Shown here: positions 49,143-59,960 of the stretch, piece after piece
Position numbering within the stretch: the stretch's first letter is position 1
Layout of the letters: each line of letters opens with the position of its first letter
NCBI GenBank assembly: GCA_949152475.1
Contig: OX424555.1
Span: 59,191,977 to 59,255,976, forward strand
From: Terebella lapidaria
Taxonomy: Eukaryota; Annelida; Polychaeta; Terebellida; Terebellidae
Length of the DNA: 64,000 bases
Direction of reading: 5' to 3'
Position numbers and translations under genes: made by a program
The notes under the pieces: model-generated
Databases searched by the model: none
Told to the model about the DNA's origin: nothing
The model's input: only the letters and a program-made list of their open reading frames with translations

Positions 49143-49650
49143 TATTTCATAATATGATATTTATTACTACAACAATCAAATTTCTACTGACCAGAACCTT
49201 TACCTTGAGCCCAATCAAAAGTGTTTCTGGCCTTAACTTTTTTACTTTAATCAGTAATAGGCTTAACTAGTATACTATTAATTAATGCTGACTTATTCAA
49301 TTACAGCCTTGAAATCTCTACTGGACAGAAACTCCACCTTGTTAAGTCCAATAATAAATGTTTCTTCTCTTCACTATTTTTATTGGGGTCAACAATAGAC
49401 TTAAGTTAAACCATTTGCTTATTTGGTTACAGTCATGAAATTCCTTTTGGGTTGCCTTAATTATTTTATTGTGATCAATAGTAGAATTAACTAGTAACAC
49501 TAATGTTAACTTATTCGGTTACACCCCTGAAATCTCTACTGGACAGAAACTCTACCTTGTTGAGTCCGATAATAAATGTTTCTTGTCTTAGCTATTTTTA
49601 TTTTGGTCAATAATAGACTTAACTAGTAAAACTAATCCTAACTTATTTTT
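49143..49650. repeat. ~130-bp tandem repeat, about 4 units
   Basis: gaaatctctactggacagaa with caccttgttaagtcc marks units near 49177, 49311, 49437 (shortened) and 49529. Each is followed by aataaatgtttctt, caatagacttaactagta and aacttattcggttac. Units are diverged; one has lost about 40 bp. Confidence 0.87.
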
Positions 49651-50036
49651 CGGTAATATTATTCTGTTTTCAACAAAAGCATCAGTACTCCATTCTCAAC
49701 AAGATTGGAGTGATCACAGATGTCAAAGTGGGTATTTTAATGGTCGTAATTAGATAGCTTAATAACTAATTGATATTTATTTCATCATTTCAAGAAACAA
49801 TAGGTTTCGTGTGACTGTCTTTCTAATCAAGCCTGTGCGATGTTATCATCATTCATCGAAAACTGCAACCCGTACAGCGTTCACAATACATGTGCTAAAC
49901 AGGCCAATTTGAGCACAAAACGTGTCGCCAATCGGCCAATTTGGTTGCTATGACAACCAAAATCGATTGGTTTCGCTATCTTACCATAAGACATGTACGG
50001 AAGCTCATATTCGCCACAGAGAGGAACGCAATTTTT

Positions 50037-50152
50037 TTAGAGCGTTATAACGCTCTAATTACAGTGTAATAACGCTGTAATACAGCGTTATAACGCTCTA
50101 ATTCACAGCGTTATAACGCTCTAATTTAGAGCGTTATTACGCTCTAAATTAA
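50037..50152. repeat. Tandem palindromes agcgttataacgct
   Basis: About six variants of gagcgttataacgctc in 115 bp, separated by taattacag or taattcac. Each is itself a palindrome, so the block can form many alternative hairpins on either strand. Confidence 0.9.
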
Positions 50153-50253
50153 ACCGTTCATCTTCCTATCATATTCCCATTGTCGTGATTTGTAATAAAC
50201 ATCTAGATCAGAGTAATTTTTAGATTTCCCTATATATGCTTGAGCTGATGAAC

Positions 50254-50464
50254 CAGCAGAACGCGATCTGGATTGCGAGGGAACGCGATCCGGATTGCGA
50301 GGGAACGCAATAAGATCGCGAGGGAACGCGATCCGGAATGCGAGGGAACGCGATAATATTGCGAGGGAACGCAATATTATTGCGAGGGAACGCGATAATA
50401 TTGCGAGGGAACGCAATAACAATGTGCTAAAAATATTTCTTCCATGTCCTCTCAGAGGCTCCGT
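50254..50464. mobile_element. Partial copy of the gcgttccctcgc palindromic element
   Basis: Units gcgagggaacgcgataatat and relatives, then atttcttccatgtcctctca and the end gaggctccgt, identical in layout to the right end of 18601-19254. Only this half is present, with no left inverted repeat. It lies 100 bp from the agcgttataacgct block. Confidence 0.82.
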
Positions 50465-52380
50465 ACAACACAGACCTGATTCAAGACTAGAAAAAAAAAC
50501 AGTTCTGAATGGCCTGATCCACCAATTCTTCCCTGCTCATCAATGATATGTGGAAGAGCCCTGTATATTTTGTGAGTTCGCTATGGTGTCCAGTAAAAAT
50601 CCAGTGAAAATCCGTAAGAGTTTTCATACATTTTTCCCATTCCATCAAAAATTTCGGAGTCAAGGAATCAACTGAATGATCTTTGACCTAGGTCTCGAGT
50701 GTTTCAAGTGGGCTCCGAAACGATGGGCTGTTAAGTGCCCATATATAGTATGCATACAAGTAATAATTGTTGTCATGGCAATCACACTTGAAGCAAAGGA
50801 TTGGTGGATACACGAAGAGCACAAATCATGATATTCACTGACCTTATAGTATCATACATTTGCGACAAAAGTCACAATTGTTTCACTAGAAATGGGGATT
50901 GGGGGGGGGGGGTTATAGATTGGTTTTCGATATCGGTGGGGGGTCAAACTTTGAAAACTCATTTCTCCGAAAAAACATCCAACCCCCCCCCCCCCCCACC
51001 CAATAAATAATGACCGGCCCCTAAAGTATGAAAAAATAGACCTGTGTAATCGTTAATCTGAAGAAATACAAACATGCGCTAATGTTGTATAAAGTCCTCA
51101 GTGTCGACCAAACCTGCTATACTTGATGTAATATCGTTTTTGTGATAGTGCGTCGCTGTAGTATTGTTGTTTACATATCGTTTTGTTTTATTGAAGGTAT
51201 TTCCGTACCGAATAAAGTGCTTTTAGCTTTGACTTGTTTTGAGTTTTCCAAGAGTTTTCCGGTAGAGTTTATCTTTGTTTCTAGAGGAATTAATCAAAGC
51301 CGGGGTCATCAAGGGTTGACGTATTACCTGATTATACGGAATACACAACGTTCTCTCAGGACAATGATAATCAAGGACATTTTTAGAGCATCGGTTAATA
51401 CATTTGCACCGTCATTAGCATTTAAATTATTAACACTTAATATTTGTGGGAGAGTTTTTTTTTGCTTATGTTGCTTACCGAGCAATAGGAATATGGGCAA
51501 ATGATCAGATAATTCAGCAGCTAAAATGCCAATAAATACATTTTGATAGGCTTACATTTGATATAAATATTGTCTGTCAAAGTTGAAGTGCTTTCAGTTA
51601 TGCGCGTGGGCTTGGTGATTGTGGGAATAAGGCCCATAGGACAGGTGGTACTTAGATCACGAAACATGTTTGGCTATCCATCCTCCTCATCATCACAAAT
51701 ATACATGTTCATATATGAACCGAAATCAACCACCATTGTGCATGTTATGTACATGATTGAAACATTGATTCGACTTTGCGTATAATTGAACCACTGTATT
51801 CATGACAACAGTATTCCAGTAGTGTGTTTTATTCCGAGCAATATGTCGAGTAATCATGGTAGTGATACATGAACAAATTTGCAGACGTATTTGTGAACAT
51901 TTTTTACCTTGTGATATCATGATAAGTAATGTATGAACTTCAATCATGATGGTGAATAATAATACAAACAAAACATGTAGAAAACACATTGACATAGATG
52001 AACAAAGGTGCATTGGCTTAACTAGTGAGTGCACATTGTATGTGTTGTGAGCAACAATAAGCTGAACAAGGATACTGCCACAGCTAGACAAAACGGTGGC
52101 TCATCAGGGTGTTTCGATTACAAATGGGTCTTTATCAAGTCACTTATGGTCAAGACTGTTGAAAGCGTCCATACATAAATCATTGACGTGAGAGAAGCGC
52201 TTGTTACGTATGTGTACAAAATTTGGTGAACACTGTCGAGTTGCAATGCATACAACGTTTTTTTATTTTATTTTTCGCGCATATATGTCTCAGCAGTTGA
52301 TAGCCAGTGTTCCATCTCTGTCAGAGTCATAATTTTCTATGATCTTCCCTCGAGCTCCTTCAAAACGGTACGCAAAGATC
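50465..52380. other. Unassigned stretch
   Basis: Contains a G run at 50899 and a C run at 50984. No gene, domain or transposon end is recognised. Confidence 0.5.
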
Positions 52381-52549
52381 AGATGGATGGAGGCTGCGAC
52401 TTCAGCGTTGTTAGCGATAAGATGTTGGCGAACTGCTGCCACTTCATCCAAGGACTCCACCCGGGCGCTGTAACCTCTGAAGGTGCTCCCACCTTCCGAC
52501 TTATTACGCCTCTCTGTAATTTGTTCCGACTTTTTACGGCTCTCTGTAA

Positions 52550-52745
52550 TTTATTATTTCGTGCAAACGGCTTAGCACATCGTGTGAACGGCTTAGTAAT
52601 ACTTGCAAACGAAGTAGTGATTCGTGCGAACGATATAGTATTCCGTGCAAACGACTTAGTTCTTCGTGTGAATGACTTAGAAATACATGCAAACGAAGTA
52701 TAGTAGTTCGTGCGAACGACTTGGTACTTCGTGCGAACAATGTAG
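52550..52745. repeat. 21-22-bp minisatellite, about 9 copies
   Basis: Variants of ttcgtgcgaacgacttagta repeated head to tail. In the plus frame from 52383 this reads as seven-residue units (RANDLVL, RVNDLEI and similar), and the minus strand is open too (TKSFARN-like units). The 21-bp period keeps both frames open; no gene is implied. A fourth-unit likeness hints at an 85-bp higher period. Confidence 0.88.
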
Positions 52746-52930
52746 GTTTTTTCATCATGTCCTATCAGGGTCACCGTAATTCAAGTTACGTAGGCCACGA
52801 TTGTTGACCAGCAAAGATCAATTATGAATGGGTCAGATCATCCTGACCAGTATGGTCGGTGCAGATAAACACGTTCAAGGCCCAAGTAGCGCACCTTACT
52901 CCACTAACACTATTCACCCACTAAATGTAT

Positions 52931-53162
52931 TAATCAGTTTGTGGACGCAGGCTACAAACGGGTTTGTGTGTGTTAGCGTGCCGGTAGTCTATCCCCAAGG
53001 TTATCATTCCCGCCTTTTTATCCGTTCTTCTAATTTCTACAGTCCGCATTTTATGTAGAATTGGTATCCCTTGACAACGTTACCTGATTATTCAACCAAT
53101 GACAATCTCTCTTTTCGACTAGAAGCTCCTCGAGGTTGTTTTCCTTTCAATCTTTCAATTTT
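52931..53162. repeat. Repeat A1 (first copy)
   Basis: 232 bp identical to 59217-59448. Starts taatcagtttgtggacgcag and ends ctttcaatcttttcaatttt-like sequence; similarity stops abruptly on both sides. Confidence 0.97.
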
Positions 53163-53767
53163 TAATCCAAGATATTCTGCCCCATCGCTTGAAGTATAGA
53201 AGTAAAACTTTATCCCGCTTATCATTAGTGATCACTGTTATTATAGGGTTTTATATTTTTTGAATCCCTCCTAGCATCTAACAGATTTATTTATTTTTCC
53301 CCGAGGCCGGTGAAAGACCGAAATTTTTGCCTCGATCGCTTCTCCAGAATCGATAGGCCTACATGTTATAAATATTTTGTCATATATATTAAACACATTT
53401 TATATCTACTGTAGCCGTATTATACAAAGAGTATCAAATTATTAATCGGATCGACACATCTGTCTCCGATGGTTAGTGTGTTCGCCTTCAAATACAAATC
53501 TGGATAAGCCCCTATCGTGTCATCGGTCGATCGTCTCATCGACCGGCTCGGTGATGCTGCGACATTTCATGCTCAAGGTGGTCATAACGTTGTTTGTATA
53601 ATTTTGTAAGTTCGTCACGAACGACAAACGTGGATGTATTTTTGATCTCTACTCCCGCTCCACCCCTCTCCCAGTATTTTCCCTATTCATACTGCATCCT
53701 GAAATTCCGTGGGTGTAAAATGATGTACACAACATCGTGTAGACAACATCACACAAATTTCAATTAA

Positions 53768-54187
53768 CGTAGTCCGCTACAAACATGGAGGTAACGGAGA
53801 GTCAAAATTTAAAAGTCATTTGTTGAATATTATCTCTTCGAAATGACATTATTTTGTGGAGTAAATGATCAGCGTCCTGGTGCTGAGGGGAAAGTGGGGG
53901 GTCACCGTGCTCGTTTTTTCTACATATTCCATCAAAATCACACATATTTACCTAAAATGACATAAATTCTGGCATTTTTGCACATTTTTTCGTCCATATT
54001 CACATCTTGCATCGTGCTTTCCATGAGAACGGATACGGTGACCCCCTATTTTCTTTTCAGTTTTGGGATGCTGAACAGTTACTCTGTGACATATGTCATT
54101 TTGAAGCTCTAGATAATGTTGACACAGTTATTTATTTAAAAAAAAAACTCTTTGACCCCCTCCCCTCACTGTTTGGAGCGGACTACC
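53768..54187. mobile_element. TTAA-type MITE, copy 2 (420 bp)
   Basis: Ends cgtagtccgctacaaac and (inverted) ggtagtccgctccaaac, flanked by perfect TTAA at 53764 and 54188. Full-length relative of 35388-35785. It is nested in the split-direct-repeat element. Confidence 0.9.
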
Positions 54188-54689
54188 TTAAGACATCAAG
54201 ACATTTAAAAACCGGTAACAACATTGTTCACGGACTAGATTCAGTGTGGTGTAGATCTATCGCTTAGAACATCATCCAACTGGTGACACTTGACGGCTAC
54301 GTAAAGTATTTTATACGGTATTTGTTTCCTTTGAGAGTGTGGGCCAGCATATCCATGTACATCGACAGTTCTTTCATCAGTTCATTCTATCTTCATAACA
54401 AACATAAACTTATTATACTAAATCTAGTAATAGTTTATCTAATAACGTATAATAATATATATATATACGTTCAAATGTTTAGGTCGATCAATTTTTACAT
54501 AGTCACAAATCCATAAAATGTTTTCTATATTTGTTTATTCCTCAATCTGTTATCATTTGTTAATTCGTCTGTAATCTGCAAGTATAAATATATATACTCT
54601 CTAATGTGTCAGTTATCCTCTGTCATTCATACAAGTATTTATCATATTACAATGTAAATATATAATATTTATAATTTATTTTGTTTTAT

Positions 54690-55870
54690 AATGGAAGTGC
54701 AATTCCGCTGACGGTTCAAGGCTGTTTGCCCTAGTTCCAGTGTTATTATATACATCTATAATTTCATTATTTATATATCATAGATTATATTTTACACAAA
54801 ATATGTATATAATGTTTTTCGTGTCAGTGTCTGCTCTCGTTGCGGGATTTATCCTGGGAGTCCAATTAACAGGCTCCAGAGCTTTCACTGTCAGTTGTGG
54901 GCTGTGTGCCCTAGTTTCCAGTTTATTATTCATGTTTTTTTTATATATATTTACATATATTTCCAGTATTTATTCCTTTATTCTATATGTACTATCCTAT
55001 CATTTTTTATACCATATACACATATATACAATATCTATAAAAAAAAAAATAAAAAAAAAATAAAAAAAAAAGTATATATTTACCAATATGTGTTAATGTC
55101 AGTGTCTGCTCTCGTTGTGGGATTTATCCTGGGAGTCCAATAACAGGCTCCAGAGCTTTCGCTGTCAGTTGGGCTGTGTGCCCTAGATACCAGTTTTATT
55201 ATTCATGTATTCTATATATATTTACATTTTTCCAATATTTATTCCTTTATTCTATATCTACTATCATACCATTTTTTATTCCATATATACATATATATCA
55301 TATCTACAAAAAATATGTATATATTTACCTATATTTACCATATAAATAATGTGTTAATGTCAGTGTCTGCTCTCGTTGTGGGATTTATCCTGGGAGTCCA
55401 ATTAACAGGCTCCAGAGCTTTCGCTGTCAGTTGTGGGCTGTGTGCCCTAGTTACCAGTTTTAGTATGCATGTCTTTTGTATATATTTACATTATTTATAT
55501 ATCATATTATATATATATATATTTGAAAATATTTCAGTTGTGGGTGGTGTGCCCTAGTTCCAGTATTTATTCATTTAGTCTATATGTACTATCAGACCTT
55601 GTTTGTATACCATATATATATATATATATACATATATATAAGATGTACCCCCCCCCCCCCCCCCCCAAAAAAAAAAAAAAAAAAAAAAAGTTTATATTTA
55701 TCAATATTCACCATATATATATAATGTGTTCAGTGTCTGCTCTCCTTGCGGGATTTATCCTGGGAGTCCAATTAACAGGCTCCAGAGCTTTCGCTGTCTG
55801 TTTCGGGCTGTGTGCCCTTGTTACCAGTGTTATCATTCACGTCTTTCCTAGATTATATATCTACATTATT
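54690..55870. repeat. ~270-bp tandem repeat with a conserved 105-bp core
   Basis: Four cores beginning gtcagtgtctgctctcgttg (near 54826, 55097, 55358 and 55728) contain ttatcctgggagtccaatta and gggctgtgtgccctag. Two partial cores lie near 54695 and 55530. Between cores lie variable AT, (TA)n, poly(A) and poly(C) tracts. The core can be read as SVSALVAGFILGVQLTG in several copies, but one copy is shifted by a deletion. Confidence 0.88.
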
Positions 55871-55889
55871 TATTAAACCCTGTCACTTA

Positions 55890-56130
55890 CTGGATGTAAG
55901 TGGCCATGACCTTGGTATTGTTTAGGGCTGATTGCCCTTGGTAATATTTAGGGCCAACTGCCCGTGCTAACGTTTAGGGCTCACTGCCCATAGTAACGTT
56001 TAGAGCTGACTGCTCAGGGTAATTTTAGGGCGGACTGGCTGTGATAATGTTTAGGCCTGGATGACCGTGATAATGTGTAGGGCTTACTGCCCCTGGTGAA
56101 ATTTAGGTCGGTCTCCGGTAATGTTTAGAT
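55890..56130. repeat. ~29-bp minisatellite agggctgactgccc
   Basis: About nine imperfect units of the type gtaacgtttagggctgactg plus ccc. The gggctg..gccc pair also occurs in the core of the preceding array, so the two may be related. Confidence 0.87.
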
Positions 56131-56689
56131 TTCAGTATTATATATTTGATATATTTCTCCATTAGATATTTTCATATATTTCATAAATTAAATTTAAGTA
56201 TACGTGTATATTTTAAATACGGTACTTCACAATTCATTTTATCAAATTTAATTAAATTTTCACTTCCTCCTGTCTCGCTTCAAAAGATGCTAGCGTATTA
56301 TAAATTCGTTGGTGTTTATGGTTCTTGTTATTCATTCCCAGTAAATCTGCATCACGATACCTCTTTCATTTCGGAGTTCAATCTTGTTCAAGTATTTATC
56401 ACGTTAAATGTTGTTCCACAGGTACTCGTTCTCGTTTTCTAATATTGCAGAATATGCCTCCACAAGAAAACCAAGGCTGTTGAGCCATGTGCCAACATAA
56501 CAGTACCCCTCGACTCTGGAGCCGACAATCTAATAACTGCTGAGCATGTCTTCACGTGTAAATTCGTAGGATGCTCACGCTCCGGATCCCAGTGCACCTG
56601 AAACCACCTCCAACATCAATACTGCCATTACGGGTGTAGGTCAGGTGCCTCTCCTGTCAACAGCCGAGGACCTCAGGCTGTTATTACCC

Positions 56690-57440
56690 TCCGGTTACAC
56701 AGCTGTGGGTCAGGAGTTCCAGCCTCCCAGTCAGGGTGCTGCAATTATAATCATCGATCTCAATCTGTGGGTCATGAGCCCCAGTTCCATCTCTAATTCT
56801 AGATCTTAGTGTCTAGCTGTGGGTCAGGAGCCCCAGCCTGCAAGTCCGGGTACTCAATTCTAATCGTCATCTAAATCTGTGGGTCAGGAGCCCCAGCCTG
56901 CAAGTCTGGATACCCAATTCTAATCGTCATCTAAATCTGTGGGTCAGGAGCCCCAGTTCCATCTCTAGTTCTAGATCTTATTGTGTAGCTGTGGGTAAGG
57001 ATCCCCAGCCTGCAAGTCCAGGTACTCAATTCTAATCATCGATCTCAATCTGTGGGTCAGGAGCCCCAGTTCCATCTCTAATTCTAGATCTTAGTGTCTA
57101 GCTGTGGGTCAGGAGCCCCAGCCTGCAAGTCCAGGTACTCAATTCTAATCATCGATCTCAATCTGTGGGTCAGGAGCCCCAGTTCCATCTCTAATTCTAG
57201 ATCTTAGTGTCTAGCTGTGGGTCAGGAGCCCCAGCCTGCAAGTCCAGGTACTCAATTCTAATCATCGATCTCAATCTGTGGGTCAGGAGCCCCAGTTCCA
57301 TCTCTAATTCTAGATTTTAGTGTCTAGCTGTGGGTCAGGAGCCCCAGCCTGCAAGTCCAGGTACCCTAGTCTAATCATCAATCTCAATCTGTGAGCCAGC
57401 CCCCCAGTTTCTTCTCTTAATTCCAGATCTCAGTCCCTAG
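56690..57440. repeat. ~57-bp repeat in 114-bp dimers
   Basis: About twelve copies of ctgtgggtcaggagccccag. They are followed alternately by cctgcaagtccaggtactca and by ttccatctctaattctagat, so the true unit is a dimer. Units are very similar in 56820-57370, suggesting recent expansion. Confidence 0.92.
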
Positions 57441-57479
57441 CTGTAAGTCAGCAGCTCAAGCTGCCCCTGTTCTGGGTTT

Positions 57480-58973
57480 TTCTATTCCAGAATTATCACC
57501 AGTCCTTTCCTCTTACCCTTCCCTATCCTGAACAATATTTATGAGAAATGGTTAGGAAACCAAGAATTCTTCACAAGCACTCCACCTGGTTAACCCAACC
57601 CCTTTTTCAATTTTTACAATATCTTTACGTAGCTTTACACTTATCTTCCACTCTCATACACAAATCTAAATTTGTTCCTCAATACCTTTAAATTACATTA
57701 TAAAAACTTACATTCCTCTTTTATCTCTACCTTACTAATTTCCAAACTCATCCTATTACTGAGTGTCGTCTGGCACTTGTTGCAATATTCAATATCAATA
57801 TTCCACATATCATAATCCTATGTCAACATTTTTCATCAATTAATTATAGTCTACCTTTATGTAAGTGTGTTTAAATTATAACTCTAGCTCCAGAATATTA
57901 AAAAAATTTGTTGTCGACCTTTTAACCCATCGTTCTACATCAAGTCTTATTTCTTTAACATTTTCCCTAAAATTAGTGGCCTTTTCATAGTATACCATAA
58001 ACATTTTCACTGCATACATATGATTAGTGAGCTCCCAGAGATCTAGGAGCATGGATGTCCATCTTCTCTATGTTCAAGGGTCGTCCAATCTATCTTTCCC
58101 TTTACTACTAGTAATTTATTTGCTTCATCCCATCCCATTTGCTTCGTTTCTATGATTAATCAACAAAGTCGTGGCCAATAAGACTTCCACTTCCAATTTC
58201 CAAATGTTCCTCCTCCAAAATACAACTATTATGTTTTTGGCACTTTCCCCGTTGTCGATTATATTTCATACAATTCACAATTCAGTCCAAACATTCTGGT
58301 ACTAAGGGTATCACCATTACAGTTCGGCTTCGTTTTCAGGTTTCACCCCTTTCTCGTTTGACAGATCCTCGTCCAACAAACTTCACTGACCCAGTATCTT
58401 ATCCTTTCACATTCTTCATCGGAACCAGTATCATTTCCGGTGTTACGGTCACTATATGTTAATCCAGAGTTTTCATCAATCGCCGTTGGATTTTTACTCT
58501 TGTCATTCTCATCCTTCGTAATCAATTCGGGTCAAACTAGTAACAGTCAGTCTCACCATTACAGGCATGTTGATTCTAGAATATTCTGATCATTTTCTAC
58601 CCAACACCTTACCTCTGTTACTTTAATTACATTGTTCTTTGTCAAGACCTACGGTCTATCTATTCTCATCTACTTTTTTCTTCACATCATTTAATGGTCA
58701 ATTTTTGTTCATTCCCAACTCCCTCCGTCGTTGTTCATTTATATCGGGGTTTCATTCGGGTCTTATGTTTTACTCCTAAGCTGAGACGGATAAAATCAGC
58801 AACTGTCTTACTTGCTTATATCCCACAATTATAGTTTAAGGGTCGTAGTTGTCGTCCTAGGTTTTTCTTTTTCGTGGTAAATGTATGTCCTCTGAACGGA
58901 TGCTTTACTTTCTTGGATCCGGCTGGGTCGTTTTTGGCTGTCACCATTCCCAGTTCCTGTGAATGCTTTGTGG
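57480..58973. other. Pyrimidine-rich stretch of the split-direct-repeat element
   Basis: The plus strand is strongly C/T-rich for about 1.5 kb. On the minus strand a 78-codon Lys/Arg-rich frame (59052-58816) and a 60-codon acidic frame (58525-58343) stay open. This might be a decayed gag-like region on the minus strand, but no domain is recognised. Confidence 0.45.
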
Positions 58974-59216
58974 CGCGTGTCAGCCTTAGGTTCTGATTTT
59001 TGTCGTTCATATTTGTGTTATTTACCCACATATCATGGTAATTGTTAGTCATAACCCATTTCCAATAATTATGTCTTATTTCTCATTGTAACTCATTTTA
59101 TTGTAACTACCTCAACTTCATTATGTTTGTATATTATAATTTAAATAATTATATTTTTAAATAAACCAAGGTTAAATCCCAGTCGGTTAGTTACTTTATA
59201 ACAGCAACACACACAA
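58974..59216. repeat. Repeat B1
   Basis: 243 bp identical to 59718-59960, ending exactly where A2 begins. Confidence 0.97.
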
Positions 59217-59448
59217 TAATCAGTTTGTGGACGCAGGCTACAAACGGGTTTGTGTGTGTTAGCGTGCCGGTAGTCTATCCCCAAGGTTATCATTCCCGCC
59301 TTTTTATCCGTTCTTCTAATTTCTACAGTCCGCATTTTATGTAGAATTGGTATCCCTTGACAACGTTACCTGATTATTCAACCAATGACAATCTCTCTTT
59401 TCGACTAGAAGCTCCTCGAGGTTGTTTTCCTTTCAATCTTTCAATTTT
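59217..59448. repeat. Repeat A2
   Basis: 232 bp identical to 52931-53162; directly abuts B1. Confidence 0.97.
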
Positions 59449-59717
59449 CCCACCCAACCCACCCTTTTTCCTTGTCAATATTATTTACATACAAGTACAG
59501 TTGTATACTATAGTACTATACCATATCATTTCATTGTCATGTAATCTCGTGTTGTTTCTCCGTTATATTCAAAATATAATCTTATCTTGTATTTCTTCAC
59601 TTTCCTATAGTATGTGTTATTGTACTATTTTAGAATTATGTCTAATGTATCTTTTTTCAGTTTGTACTATGTTTCTTCCATGTATCATTATGTACGGTAG
59701 ATCGTATTTACTGTGAA

Positions 59718-59960
59718 CGCGTGTCAGCCTTAGGTTCTGATTTTTGTCGTTCATATTTGTGTTATTTACCCACATATCATGGTAATTGTTAGTCATAACC
59801 CATTTCCAATAATTATGTCTTATTTCTCATTGTAACTCATTTTATTGTAACTACCTCAACTTCATTATGTTTGTATATTATAATTTAAATAATTATATTT
59901 TTAAATAAACCAAGGTTAAATCCCAGTCGGTTAGTTACTTTATAACAGCAACACACACAA
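59718..59960. repeat. Repeat B2
   Basis: 243 bp identical to 58974-59216; marks the right end of the element. Confidence 0.97.

Larger units (their letters stand above)
52931..59960. mobile_element. Split-direct-repeat retroelement (DIRS-order candidate), non-autonomous
   Basis: Repeat A occurs at 52931-53162 and 59217-59448 (232 bp); repeat B at 58974-59216 and 59718-59960 (243 bp). Both pairs are identical by eye. The order is A1, body, B1 abutting A2, 269 bp of single-copy sequence, then B2. This is the split-direct-repeat layout known from Ngaro/PAT-like tyrosine-recombinase retroelements. No target duplication is seen, and the repeats lack the TG..CA ends of LTRs, which fits. The body shows no reverse transcriptase or recombinase, but has a MITE, three tandem-repeat blocks, and a short LDSGADNLIT protease-like stretch near 56510 that would rather suit an LTR element. 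Strand is undecided. Not coding as it stands; the identical repeats mean it is young. Confidence 0.7.

Noticed and set aside
54740-55876. Hydrophobic membrane-protein frames
   Set aside because: They arise from the 270-bp array and AT-rich spacers; frames are not kept between units.
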